In this document: piece by piece, positions 39,066-51,064 of the stretch
Position numbering within the stretch: the stretch's first letter is position 1
How the letters are laid out: every line of letters starts with the position of its first letter
Assembly (NCBI RefSeq): GCF_003576645.1
Contig: NC_044922.1
Location: forward strand, 23,580,886-23,644,885
Origin: Ipomoea triloba
Taxonomy: Eukaryota > Streptophyta > Magnoliopsida > Solanales > Convolvulaceae
Direction: 5' to 3'
Length of the DNA stretch: 64,000 nucleotides
The notes under the pieces: generated by a model
Seen by the model: only the letters and a program-made list of their open reading frames with translations
The model's database searches: none
Told to the model about the DNA's origin: nothing
Position numbers and translations under genes: made by a program

Positions 39066-40539
39066 ATTAAATACTCTGTAACTTGTAAGTTGTAAGTCAT
39101 AAATGCCACCTAATAGTATGTCATGATTACCAGTTGATAATTAAAGGGATTATAATGAATCTTTAGTTACAAATATCATGCAATAATATCATTCCACACA
39201 ACACTTGTTCTGAATCAGGTAGAGGTCATTGGCAAACTTTTTTTTTTTGAAAACGGTCATTGGCAAACTTAGTCAAACCCGTAAACCTAGTTTAAAATAT
39301 CTATTAAATAATAATAACTTAAAGTCAAATTCATTATACTTTGGTTAGAGATTATTGTTGTAATATTATTGAACTGCTTCGAAAGTGATTTTGAACACCA
39401 TTTTGGGACCAAAAGTTCCTCAATCGCATCAAGCTTTATACTATTTTTGCAATAAGTTGGCTAGTAATATTTGGTGATTCTCCAAGAAAGAGAAAAAGAA
39501 ATAACGTTAACTATATCCATTAATATTCTTAAAGTATAAAATACGTTGTCATATTTTTATAACATTTTGGTAAGCTTTTTAAGTGTTCGGCGTTTGTTTG
39601 ATCCCCATAATGCCATACCTTGGATTGGCTATGTATTTTTCTCTATTGTGGTATGATAACTGCCTAAATGTTCATGTTTTTACCTTGAATTTAAGCTTAT
39701 TTTCCTTTTCATTTGTTATAATTTTGCCTAAAGTGTTCCTCATTTGATTCATTCGTGTGTTTAGGTGTAATTCTTGATGATTTAGATAAATTGAATGATT
39801 TTTGGAGCATTTCGCCGGATACATGTAGAGTCAATCGGAGCCAATGAGAAGCTATGAACATGGGGTCAATACCTCTTAGAGAGCCAAATTATAGTATGTT
39901 CAATGGTCTTGGTCATTTTGACAAACAAAGGCAAAAGTGGAGCAAAGGAGCAAGAAGTTGAAATTCTCGCACAACTCGTCCATTGCTTGGTATTTTGGTC
40001 ATATCTCTAAGTAAAAATGTCCAAATCAAGTGATATTTATATCATTGGAAAGCTAACTTGAAGGACTGCAATTTTGATGAAGACCATAAACGCTACTTCA
40101 AAGGATTCCAGGATGAAAAGTAGCTTAGAAGACAGACAATATGCACAGGAACACTGCCAGGCCTGCATGTGCCCCCTGAATGCCCGATGAACGCCTAGTG
40201 TTTTTTGCAATCTTGCTTTAGAGGTGAGGTTTTGGAGGGCAAGATTAGTCTAACAAAATTGAAATACCTAATGTTAATAAAAAAAAAAGTACATTTCATT
40301 TGTAAAAATTTTTAAAAATAATATGTGTGTGTGTAGTAATAATCAAATGATATCAGTTTGGTCGCCTTTTCTGACGACATGTTGGTCACATCTTTGTTGG
40401 AATTTCGAAGCTTCGCTGGTGCATTATTAGGATTCTATTACTGGTCAGTATTAGAATTTTGAGTTTTAATACTAAATTAATATGTTAACGTGTTTAATTG
40501 TAACTTTTAAAAGTTTAAGAGTCTAATAATTGAGTTATT
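39066..40539. other. Intergenic; possible old retroelement sequence at about 39600-40210
   Basis: The middle part (39760-40200) has a texture like plant LTR-retroelement noncoding DNA, but I found no LTR ends, primer site or coding motif. Confidence 0.2.
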
Positions 40540-41074
40540 GAGTAAATTCCTTTTTTGGTCCTAGACTTATTGTGCATTGGACACATTTAGTCCGATTTTA
40601 TTAATTTGACCACATTTTGCCCAGACTTTGTTAAAGTTGGACAATGTTAGTCCAAAGTTAGTCTTACCGTTTGTTAGCCGTGTATTTGAGGGGCATTTCC
40701 GTCCTTTCAAGTCCAAGACTTAATCGTTCCTAATTTTAAGTTTGACTCACGATTGGATCTTTGCTTTGGGCTTGGATCTGCAAATCGCCGGTGTCTCCGC
40801 CTTCGAAAGCTGCGACGATTCGAGGGTGAAAATCGTCGAATTCTCGGCCCCGTGAAGTCCATAATCGCCACCGTGAAGAGTTGCCACGATGTCGCTAGGA
40901 GGGGCGATGAGAGCGGCGGCGGTATCACCTACGAGCTTATATATCTTCTGCACGAATGCTCCATTCGGCGACCATATCCACTGTCTACAACCTCATACAA
41001 TTTCTGCTCAAAACTGGTTCTTCTTCTTCTTCTTCTCTGTTTGTATTAAAGATTTAATATTTGGTTGTTGATGG

Positions 41075-41225
41075 ATTTTGTGGTTTTCGAGATGAGATGG
41101 TGAAAGTTTGTTAGGAGGATAGTGGTTTTCGAGATGAGATGGTGAAAGTTTGTTAGGAGGATATGGCGGGTGAAGAAGAGATGGTGAAAGTTTGTTAGGA
41201 GGATATGGCGGGTGAAGAAGGGGAA
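41075..41225. repeat. Tandem repeat of about 45-50 bp inside the Mutator-like element
   Basis: Three copies of 'gagatggtgaaagtttgttaggaggata' with variable linkers. Confidence 0.8.
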
Positions 41226-41354
41226 GGGAAAGGAAGCTCATCGTCTATGGTGACAAATTCAGGGTATTAGTACAGTGATGCTGGCATGCTGCAATAAATA
41301 CTCATATTCAGAGTGGTCATATGGTGAGTCAACTCCAAAGCTTTGAATCAAAAT

Positions 41355-41858
41355 TAGGGGTGTAAACGAATCGAATCGAGTCAAATACTTCAGTATTCGA
41401 TTCGAATTCGATTATTTTGATGAGTATTCAAATTCGAATTCGTTTAGTGTTCGAATCTTAAATTCCGATTCGTATTCTATTTGACCAATTTATTCGAATA
41501 TATTCGATTCAACTCAAATATTCGAATTCGAAATGACTATCTTAATTTTTTTCTAAATTTTTCAATAAATTAAGATAAAATATAACAAAAATTCCGATTA
41601 TTGGGAAAACTAAAGGGTGAAGCACTGAAGCGGCTACTCTCACTTTTATTTTAGCTTTGGGTTTATGCCTTTACTAATTTAGTTTCTTTATATATATATA
41701 TATATATTCGAATATTCGAATATACTATTCGAATCGAATCTATCCTCATTTGGATTTGAATAACATTCGAATCAAAATGTGTATTCGGATTTGTATTCGA
41801 AATATTCGAATTCGAATCACGAATCGAATCAAAATTATTTGATTTGTTTACACCCCTA
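41355..41858. mobile_element. Non-autonomous hAT element nested in the Mutator-like element
   Basis: A perfect 8-bp target duplication, ATCAAAAT, lies at 41347-41354 and 41859-41866. The ends are TAGGGGTGTAAAC and GTTTACACCCCTA. The interior is full of TTCGAATTCGAA-type motifs. Confidence 0.9.
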
Positions 41859-42547
41859 ATCAAAATACTGAGCTTAACTCCGGAGTGTTGTTTCAGCTTC
41901 AAATTACCCTTAATTGTTACAATTCAGTTTTTATTCTTGCTTAATTTGGAGTTAAATCCATGTGAAAGAGTTAACTCCGAAGTTGGGATGATTGATTCCA
42001 TAATTTCTTTGATTCTTTTAATTTGGAGTTTACACCCCTAATCTTTATGGCTTTCTTGAATACATACGGATTAACTAATTTGAATATGAGGGCCGGGATT
42101 TTTCCGGTGAAACATTGTATTAATTTCGGCAGTTGCGGCCTCCGGTTTCACACATATATGCTTCGCCGGTAGCCTGAGTTTGTGAGGATAGCCGACAACT
42201 TGGAAGGGAGAACGTATACGTGAGGGTCAAAAAACACAGTCAACAGCATTCCTTACGTTATTTGTTGGAATAAAACAAAAGTTATGTATTCCTGGACTTG
42301 AAAGGACGGAAATGCCCCTTAACTTCACTGTTGACAAACGGCAATGGTAATTGTGGACTAACATTGTCCAATTTTAACAAAGTCTGAACAAAATGTGATC
42401 AAATTAATAAAATCGGACTAAATGTGTTCAATGCACAATAAGTCTAGGACTAAAAAATGAATTTACTCAGTTATTACATAAAGTTAAATGGTATATTTAT
42501 CCCTTCTCCCTTTTTATTTTATAGGGCAAACTTCTATGACATAAAAT

Positions 42548-43145
42548 GAGGGGAAATGACGTTTTTGGCCCCTCAATTGTTTTACTTTTAGAAATTTAGC
42601 CCCTATCATTTGATTTGAACAAATCTAATCCTTTAATTGTTCATAATGCACCACATTTGGCCCCTCATGTTATATAATTAGAATTGTTTTTAATAATTTA
42701 TTTTTCATTAGGTTATAATTGTCCAATTCTTTCAACCATTTAACTTTCTTCTCCTCCTTCTACGTAATTGGTGGTTATGCATGCCCTCGTACTAGCTTTT
42801 GACAAATCTGTGTGTCCCAGGAATGTTGTATTGTTACTTGTTGGTTGAGTTATATAATTAATTAAAAAAGCTTCTACCTAGCTTATACATCCATTTTATG
42901 TCAATGCTCTTGCTCTCCTTTAATGATGCTATTGTGCTGTCATTCTAATTTAAATGGTTGAAAGGATTGAACAATTATAACCTCACGAAAAATAAATTAT
43001 TAAAAACAATTCTAATTATATAACATGAGGGACCAAATGTGGTGCATTATAAACAATTAAAGGATTAGATTTGTTCAAATCAATTGATAGGGACTAAATT
43101 TCTAAAAGTAAAGTAATTGAGGGGCCAAAAGTCCCATTTTCCCTC
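42548..43145. mobile_element. Foldback element with ~190-bp inverted arms
   Basis: Arms at 42548-42740 and 42955-43145 mirror each other, both containing GGCCCCTCAATT and TACTTTTAGAAATTT. No coding capacity. Target duplication not resolved. Confidence 0.8.
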
Positions 43146-44379
43146 AAAAGTAATACTGCTAAACTTTTTGGGTGGAGAAAGTAAAATTTGATTCGTAAAT
43201 TTATGGAGTTCCTGTGTATAACAGTTGTAACCGCAATGAACGCTAGAACGATAGGTGCTTCTCTCTGGTACTCCTGGGGATGGAACCCACGAAATCCCCA
43301 CGTGCGTATACATATTCGTCGTCCGTTTACGGTATATGTTCCTGGGATTTCCATGTATGGAGCTGTTTGATTCTGAATTTCTAGGTTTTCTCAGTTTTGG
43401 AGGTAATAATTTCTCGTTCCGCTTATATTTGTACTAGTCTCATCATTTATTGAATTTTGAGTTGTGTGAACTTATGAACTTGTCTTTATCCATTAATGGC
43501 TTAAATCGGCCTTGCATATAGTTACCACCTTTTTTCTTACTTTTCATTAAGAAGAAAATCTTTTCCTTCTATTATTCAGCTCCCAAATTAATTGCTGTTT
43601 GTTACGTTTATATGGTGTCTTGTGTGTGTGCGGGCGTTTTTTTTTTTTTTTTTTTTTTTTTTTTGAAGAAGAAATCAAGGTTGTAAGAAATATTGAGGTC
43701 TTAGGACTATGGGTTCTTCTTTCCATCATCTTGATTTTCTGAGCACTCATATGGTGTCATTAAACTGGATTTTGGATTATGGATGGAGCTCTGTTAAGCA
43801 TTTAATATGGATAACCTGTTGCTGAAATTGACTTTTGTGCAGCTTTCTATAGACCCAGTGACTGAAGAATAAAAAATTTTTGGGGTTTGAAACTGCAGAT
43901 TTTCTACTCTTTTCTTTCTTAAAATTTTAATTTTTTTTTAATAGTGTCCATACATCTTAATGTTTTAAGGTGTAATTTTTCATATTTGGGTGGCAAATAA
44001 ATCAGCAAATATTAGCAAGGCAGCAATTAATATGTCTTATCAGGACCAATTTCCATTGTTACAATCATACTTCATGCATGCACAAGATTTAGATGAGTTT
44101 CACTTCTCATCAATTTTAGCTAATATGCCTCCCTTGTTTTATTTCATGGATAGTTGTTATTCTCTACTTTTACCACTTATGTATACATAGTTGATAGTTC
44201 TAATTATTTGAGAATCTTTTCCCCCATACCTAAAGTTCTTTTGAGGTTTTTGCCCCGTGGAGTTACAAATATTATGCCCCCTTGTGTTGCAGGATTCATG
44301 ATTCAGCTTAGGTTATTGAAATTAAGGAAATTCTAGTTTAGGTGATTTCGCTATATATATAAAAAGAAGAAAAGAAGAA
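43146..44379 (+). promoter_or_regulatory. Upstream region of the PHR1-like gene
   Basis: It probably holds promoter, leader and a leader intron. CACGTG lies at 43299-43304, a poly-T run at about 43630-43663, and a likely acceptor TTGCAG at 44292 within 90 bp of the start codon. No P1BS site was noticed by eye. Confidence 0.35.
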
Positions 44380-47300
44380 ATGGAGGCACGCCCTGCTCTA
44401 TCTGTCCAAAGCACAGGTGCTGGGCAACTCAGTAATTGTGATGCATTTGGGGCTCTTTCCTCTCCTTTACATGTTCTTCCTACAAATCTCAAAGAGATAT
44501 ACCCCAAGTTTCCAGAGTCGCAGCAGGTTTCCTTGGGGAGGGATATTATCCAACATCCTCCAGCTGTTCTATGTCCAATTCCTTCAGATAGTGGAGTTGT
44601 TGGTCATCTGCTTTCTTCATCGTCTGGATCATCCGGATTTTCTAGTGATCTTAAATTTTCTTCTGTTCCACCCCATGAAAAGCACCCAAAGCAACCCTCT
44701 TTTCTTTCTCAGTCAACAACTCATTCTGTCATTCTTGAAGCAGCAACGTCAAGCCATTATGCCCAAGAAAATAACAACTCCTGGTGTATAGATTCATTTT
44801 CTGATTTTCTTGATTATCCAGTAAATGCCCCCGTGCAGAACAGTCAGCTGGATTACAGTAACAATGGTGATTGTGTATTTACATCTGAGGATCTTAGTAA
44901 ACACAGTGATTGGCAGGAATGGGCTGAGCAACTAATTGCTGATGATGATGCTTTTACTCATGATTGGAACAATATTGTTGCAGATACATGTCCCACAGAT
45001 CCAGAGGCAAAGGTGGATTCCATTTCATTACTTTAATGCTTTTTCTGATATAATTTTCGTTATTATTTTTGCTTTAATTTAGTCAGAGGTAGTGTTCCCA
45101 TAGAAAGACCCGTCTTGCAGAAACAGTCTACTCTTTATTGGTGGTATGCCATGTGCTTCAGTGGTTACACCTTGCTTTGGCAGGATGATTATTTTTCTAA
45201 GCCATTATCCTTTATTTTATTGCACCCATTTTAACGTTTTCCCCATTCTGTGGTTACAGATGCAATATCAGGCACCCAATCAATTTTCAAATGTCCAAAA
45301 TCAGCAGCATCAGGCATCACATCATCCTGCAGCTTTATCTGGAGAAGCATTAATAGTTGGTTCTGCTTCATCCACCATAAGTGGTGCTACAACCAAACAA
45401 CGTATGCGCTGGACACCTGAACTTCATGAAGCATTTGTGGAGGCTGTCAACAAGCTTGGTGGAAGTGAAAGTGAATTTCTCTCCTTAATGAACTTGTTAA
45501 GGTGATGGGGTCAGATATATTAGACTACTGTTATAATTAAATGTCTTTACTTGAACCGCAGGAGCCACTCCCAAGGGTGTCCTAAGGCTAATGAAAGTTG
45601 AAGGTTTAACCATTTACCAAGTTAAAAGCCACCTGCAGGTGTGTACTGCTTTCTTATCCAGATAATAGCTCCTTGCTAGATGGACCTCTTGTTGCCTTTT
45701 ATCAATTTAATTGTGGAATCTACAGAAATATCGAACTGCCCGGTACAAACCAGATTCAGCAGAAGGTCTGCTATTGTCTTCTTGTTGTTTTGTATTTAGA
45801 TTTTTTGTGTTTATCATGTTTGTTATCCTATTTTGGAATCCTCAAGTTTCATATAACTGATGTTCTGTCAGAGAGGGTTGAGTATTCATGCATGCTAGGC
45901 ATATGTGATACAATATAGATCCTGGGCTGCCAAATGCTAAAATTGATTGGGAATCAATTTAGTTATCTTATTTCCTAGTTTATTAGTAGTTGCCTTTTTT
46001 TACTTTTAGCATATTTTAGAATATTGTTTCCTTATGTTTTAAGCTTTTAACTCCTATATATAGGGAGAATATTAGATTGTCTGAGTAAGTTGGAAATTGA
46101 ATAAAATCAAAAGGAAGTTTCTTCCTCCAACTTCTCCCCAACTCTCAGTTCATATTCCTCAAGCTTCTCCTTATCTCCACCATAGGTAGATATAAATCTT
46201 CATCCTCTTCCTTCTCCTTCAGTGTTGCATAGGCCCATAATGCGAAGCCAAACCCGTGAACATAACAATATGATCAGTAGCCTCTCAATTTCATGGCTTC
46301 CTCAGCCTTGATGTTTCATGCTACTTAGTTTTTGCCTGCAGTTTTTTCTGCAATTTACTATCCTTAATCCTAAAAGTGCTTTCATTTCCAGAGGCCTGCT
46401 TAAATTGCTGGAGGTTGATTTGTTTGCTTATGAAGCCCTTCTCCAATTTCTATTGCAGGATCCTCAGAAAAGAAGCAGACTTCTGTTGATGATTTGCCAT
46501 CTCTGGACTTGAAAACGTAAGCTGATGAATCTGTTCATGAAGGTTTTTTTTTTTTGGCTCAGTAGTTATCAAAGAATAAATAATATAATGTGATTTTTAA
46601 ATGATGACTAGAAAATTGCTCATGGTCCTTTCTCATCCAGAGTGTGAATTTCCCTGGTAGTGAGTATAAAATTATGGGATTGCTATATTTGATCCGTAGC
46701 ATTTTGGAAATGCAAGCTGATTCCAATTTGAGTGGCTATGTAGATCCATTGCCCCATCAGTTTGCTTATGTTAGGGTTGAGAGTTGAGACACTAGATGGT
46801 TGGCTGTGTTTTCCTTGAAGCTTTTGCATAGAGTGTATACACTTTGCTGATTAATATACATATATACGGTTTTATACAGGGGAATTGAGATCACTGAAGC
46901 ATTGCGACTGCAGATGGAAGTTCAAAAGCGACTCCATGACCAGCTTGAGGTATGAATTCTTGCTTTTAAAATGTATTATGATCTCAATCAAGGGCAGTCA
47001 TCGGGAAACCCATAGTCACTACCCCGAGGGTGTGCATTGGGTAAATCTTGCCTTGCGACCTTAGCCGGCAAAGGACCACAATGAGGTAAACCAGCCTAGG
47101 TTGCCCATAGTTACCTTCTCAAACTAAGAAGGCTGGGATTCGAATTCGTGAGCTTGTGGTTATAAGTTTGTATCCCTTAGCCATCTTGGCTGGGGTTATG
47201 ATACATGTTGAGGAAGTCTTATTTTATTATATTACATAGTTTAGATATTAATAAATTACTAAATAGTTATTTAGAAACTATAAGTAGTTATCTAGAAATT

Positions 47301-48477
47301 ACTAAATAGTTATTTAACTTATTACTCTTAGTCTTTGAATTAGTTTAGGTAGATTAATTATTTAGAAACTACCAAATAACTATTCTTAGTTTAGGAACCT
47401 TTGTAAACAACCCTATAAAAGGGAGTGTTATTTGGAATAATAGAACAAGCAGAAATTCAATCCCAAAAAGGGTCTAAGGGAGTTTTGAGTCTCAAACAAA
47501 CTCAGTATTTTCTTCTTTTCATTTTCAAATTATTATTCTTTCTTTCTTTTCCCTTATGTTTTCTTGCCCATGACGGGAGCACATAACATTGGTTCTGTTG
47601 TCGGGAATCGAACCCGGGTCTCTCGGGTGAGAGCCGAGTATCCTAACCGACTAGACTACATAAGGAAAACACTGTTATGTGTTATGTGCTCCTGTCATGG
47701 ACAAGAAAACATAAGGAAAAAGAAAGAAAGAATAATAGTTTGAAAATGAAAAGAAGAAAACACTGGGTTTGCTTGAGACCCAAAACTCCCTTAGACCCTT
47801 TTTGGGATTGAATTTTTGCTTGTTCTATTATTCCAAATAACACTCCCTTTTATAGGGTTGATTACAAAGGTTCATAAACTAAGAATAGTTATTTGGTAGT
47901 TTTTAAATAATTAATCTACCTAAACTAATTCAAAGACTAAGAGTAACAAGTTAAATAACTATTTAGTAATTTCTAAATAACTACTTATTAGTTTCTAAAT
48001 AACTATTTAGTAATTTATTAATATCTAAACTATGTAATATAATAAAATAAGATTTCCTCAGCATGTATCAGGTTACCCCAGCCATTTTCCCTTTTCTTTG
48101 TTGGGAACTGCTGCACTGTAGAAATGAGGTTCATCATGTTGGCTCTGGTCTCTGGTTGAAATTCCATGTTAACACTTGATCTTGACGTTCTTTTGAAGAT
48201 CCAACGGAATTTGCAGCTGAGAATAGAAGAGCAAGGACGATATCTCCAGATGATGTTTGAGAAGCAGTGCAAGTCAATGCCAGGTATAGGTTTGCTCAAG
48301 GGATTGCCATCCACAGCAGAGAACCCCAACGAAAGTGATCCAGGAGTGCCACATAGTGATCACCCAAAAACGGATGATGTAGTTAATGTAGTGACATTGT
48401 CGGACGACTCTCAAATTCTGTGTGAGAAGCAATGTGGGGAAGAAGTTACAGAAATTCCAGAAAAAAAATGTGGCTAG
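44380..48477 (+). CDS. PHR1: PHR1-like MYB-CC transcription factor (phosphate starvation response)
   Basis: PHR1-type factors switch on phosphate-starvation genes in the nucleus through P1BS sites and are held back by SPX-inositol pyrophosphate complexes. Exons: 44380-45012, 45260-45470, 45562-45638, 45726-45765, 46459-46516, 46880-46949 and 48199-48477, 455 residues. Residues ~256-318 are the single MYB (GARP) domain: TKQRMRWTPELHEAF, then ATPKGVLRLMKVEGLT, then VKSHLQKYRTARYKP. Residues ~344-387 are the MYB-CC coiled coil with QKRLHDQLEIQRNLQLRIEE, which keeps the Lys, His and Arg positions reported for SPX contact. The N-terminus is acidic and Ser-rich. Intron 6 (46950-48198) carries a SINE and the LTR-tRNA palindrome. 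The clade is clear; the exact paralog is not. Confidence 0.92.
46985..47190 (-). mobile_element. Au-like SINE in PHR intron 6
   Basis: On the minus strand a box-B-like segment (ATTCGAATCCCAG) is followed by 'ttgtggtcctttgccggcta', a phrase I associate with plant Au-type SINEs. The target duplication was not found. The LTR-tRNA element sits just beyond its 5' end. Confidence 0.55.
47199..48070. mobile_element. Palindromic LTR element: LTR, antisense tRNA-Glu, inverted LTR
   Basis: LTR-like arm 1 is 47199-47588 and starts TGATACATG. It contains CTATAAAAGGGAG and ends ACATAACA. Arm 2, 47673-48070, is the same sequence reversed, differing at about 17 positions plus an 8-base end duplication. Between them lies a tRNA-Glu copy whose CCA complement (TGG, 47590-47592) starts one base after arm 1, exactly where a primer binding site belongs. 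GGTTA is duplicated at 47194-47198 and 48071-48075. The joined target, TGGCTGGGGTTACCCCAGCCA minus the insert, is itself nearly palindromic. There is no gag-pol. Confidence 0.8.
47590..47666 (-). tRNA. tRNA-Glu(CTC)-like sequence including 3' CCA, probably a retro-copied tRNA
   Basis: The minus strand reads through a D-arm (TAGTCTAGTCGGTTAGGA), an anticodon loop CTCTCAC with anticodon CTC, a T-loop GGTTCGATTCC and a terminal CCA. Plant nuclear tRNA genes do not encode CCA. The acceptor stem is mismatched (TCCTTATG against CAACAGA), and one T-stem pair is broken. It is therefore probably not an active tRNA gene. Confidence 0.65.
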
Positions 48478-49336
48478 ACGGATCATCTAATTCACGGGCA
48501 ATAAACCGTGCCAAAGTGGACGAGTAAAAATAAGTGTTGGAGCATCTTTTGGCAACTCTTGGAAGTGGTAGGGAACTTGTCAGTGCATTATATACAATGC
48601 TTAAAAGCTTATGCTAAGTAATTGGTGTTTTATGAGCAAATGGCATATCCTGTCCTTTTGGAAAGTTGGCAACCAAATTATGCTCAAGGAGAAGAAAAAA
48701 AGTAATTTTGTTGTTTACCCATCCATATGGGCAGGGCAGGGTGTGTTTTGTAGCTGAAATTATTGGCAGCTTTAATTTGTAGTCAGAGTCATAGATTATT
48801 ATAGGTTATAAGTTAGAAAATGATGATGACAGCACTCCAAAATATTTGAAGAATGGAAAAGTAATGAAGCTTTCATTGCAGGTGAAGAGGTACTATCATT
48901 TTTGTTGGATGGATATGTAATGTTATATGATGTTAATGGCTCCTTTAATCTGTTGAAATCACTGGCAGTTTGTATAGCTGTGTGTATGACAAATTGCTGG
49001 CTTATTTGTGACTCAATTTGTAGACGAAGTTGGGAAACTTATGTTATAAAAAAAAATTAAATAGTTCTTGGTGTAATAAAGTGAATAACATCCGGTCTTG
49101 TATTTTATTATTATTTTTTTTAATTGTCTTAGATATGAAGCAATTAAAGAAAAGATGCTGTGAAATTTTCAACATTATAGAGTGTTTTAAGAAGTGAAAC
49201 CCAACTAAAAATACTAAACCATTTAGAAAGTGAACTCGTTGGTGCACTTTGTATTATTGCTCAATGTAATTTATATTGTAGCTAGGTACTCTAACTACCT
49301 TAACTTTAAAGCAAACTTCTAAATAAAAAAAAAAAG
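48478..49336. other. PHR1-like 3' flank
   Basis: Holds the 3' UTR and intergenic DNA. No gene or clear repeat is seen. Confidence 0.4.
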
Positions 49337-50492
49337 GGAAAATTGCGAGTTTGGTTCCTGAGTTTTAACCAAGTTTCAACTCAATTTCTAAGATATGACT
49401 GTATCCGAGTTTAGTCCCTCAGTTATTTACGAAGTGGCGAGTTTAGTCATCGGCTGTTAAATTTGACGGAAAAATTAAAAAATATTTAAAAGTTGAGGGG
49501 CAAAATAGGAAATTCACATTTTAGTCTCTTTATTATATCAAAACTACTTTCACAACATTATTTTTTCACTTCTTAGTCTCTCATTTCAAGATTAATCTTC
49601 AATTCTAAAAGCATTTCAATAATTTTAGTATGACTTGTTGGGAACCTGGTTCTCGTATAACAAACTTAAGACAACACTTGATCATTGTCTTCAGGCGTGT
49701 GAAACATACCATCCTAAAAGTTTATGATTTATCTTACTAAACATCATGGGTAATCAAACCATAACTTTTGAAATACAAGAAGATGTCAAATTTCTCAAGT
49801 TATTTTTATGACAAATTCACCAAGGGAGTAACTTGAGATTTTTAGTACGTAAAATTCTTTCGTAAGCTCTGCAGTAACTTTATCAAGAATCGTATATCAT
49901 GACAATATATGAAAATTATATTATATATATCCATCACCTCATCTGTCTTCTTAAAAACCAGAGTAATGAATGAAGAACCTAAGACTTAGTTATGGAAATT
50001 CTAAAAACGATTATTGACTAAATTACTGCATATGAAATAATTATTTTTTACATACTAAAAATCTCAAGTTATTCCGTTAGTGAATTTCTCATAAAAGCAA
50101 CATGAGAAATTTGACATCATTTTATATCTCAAAAGTTCTAGTCTGATTACATTTGTTACTTAGTTAAGAAAATCAAAAATTGTAAAGATAGTGTGTTTGG
50201 GAGAAAAAAAGTTATTGAAATGCTTTTAGAATTGAAGAATCTTGAAATAAGAGGCTAAGAAGTGAAAAATAATGTTTTGAAAGTGATTTTGATATAATAA
50301 AGAGAATAGAATGTAAATTTTCTACTTTACCCTTCAAATTTTAAATATTTTTTAATTTTTTTTCGTCAAATTTAACGGTCGGGGATTAAATTCGCCACTT
50401 CGCAAATAACTGAGGGACTAAACTTAGATACGGTCATATTTTAGGGACTGAGTTGGAACTTGATTAAAATTCAGGACCAAACTGGCAAAGTG
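49337..50492. mobile_element. Large foldback element, arms ~290 bp or more
   Basis: The outer arms (about 49340-49625 and 50205-50490) are inverted copies containing CTGAGGGACTAAA-type and ATGCTTTTAGAATTGAA-type phrases. The inner parts also mirror each other (for example 'acttgagatttttagta' and 'tactaaaaatctcaagt'), so nearly the whole ~1.15 kb can fold back. No coding capacity. Confidence 0.8.
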
Positions 50493-51064
50493 TTGCTAGT
50501 TTGTTGCTACATACACTTAACGTTAAAATTGTTTATGAATGTCATGTCATTGCAATTTCTCACACACCAATTAATAATTACTAAAATAATTATATGTTTC
50601 AATACAATTTAAAAAGGGGGTTAGAACTTGTAGTCATTATTTGAGGGGTTGCTCTTGATGAATTCCATTTACTCATACCTGATTGATTCAAATTAATTGG
50701 GTGAAAAAATTTGTACATCTAATCTATTATCGGTGTCTGTCACATCAGACAGTCAAATTTGAAAGTATATGTAGGTGACAGTAAAATTTAAAAAGTAAAA
50801 TATGAAAGTACATGTAGTAGAACGCGCAGCTAGCTTGTGTAAAAATTGAGGTTGTTGTAAGCAGTAGGCAGTCATGGCACCAGCCTGTGGTTGCTTCCCT
50901 TCCAATCAAATAAAGCTAAAGCTAACGCTAGGAAGACCCCTGAACAACCATCCCATCCCATCAGTTGGTGCCGCCATCATCATCAACATATATGCACACA
51001 TCTTATTAATTCCGATCCTTAAAAACCCCACCCCAAATCCGCCAGTTTCCCATTCTCCCTCGCC
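50493..51064 (+). promoter_or_regulatory. CESA4-like upstream region
   Basis: Promoter and leader sequence. A short upstream ATG frame starts at 50874 and runs past the CESA start in a different frame, so it could act as an upstream ORF if transcribed. No specific secondary-wall motif is claimed. Confidence 0.3.

Larger units (their letters stand above)
40540..42468. mobile_element. Non-autonomous Mutator-like element with ~175-bp terminal inverted repeats
   Basis: Ends at 40540-40715 and 42290-42468 are inverted repeats starting GAGTAAATTC. They contain 'gtcctagacttattgtgcatt'. AGTTATT is duplicated at 40533-40539 and 42469-42475. The interior holds a GC-richer segment (40740-41000), a tandem repeat, and a nested hAT element. 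No transposase frame is seen. The GC-rich segment could be captured host sequence, but I recognise no gene in it. Confidence 0.8.

Noticed and set aside
40753..41071. Short frames in the GC-rich interior of the Mutator-like element
   Set aside because: Frames overlap on both strands and lack motifs. Captured sequence is possible, but no gene can be named.
43188..43437. Short + strand frames upstream of the PHR1-like gene
   Set aside because: No family resemblance; probably leader or promoter sequence.
44322..44507. Antisense frames over PHR, CESA and LRR kinase exons
   Set aside because: They are shadows of well-supported coding exons on the other strand.
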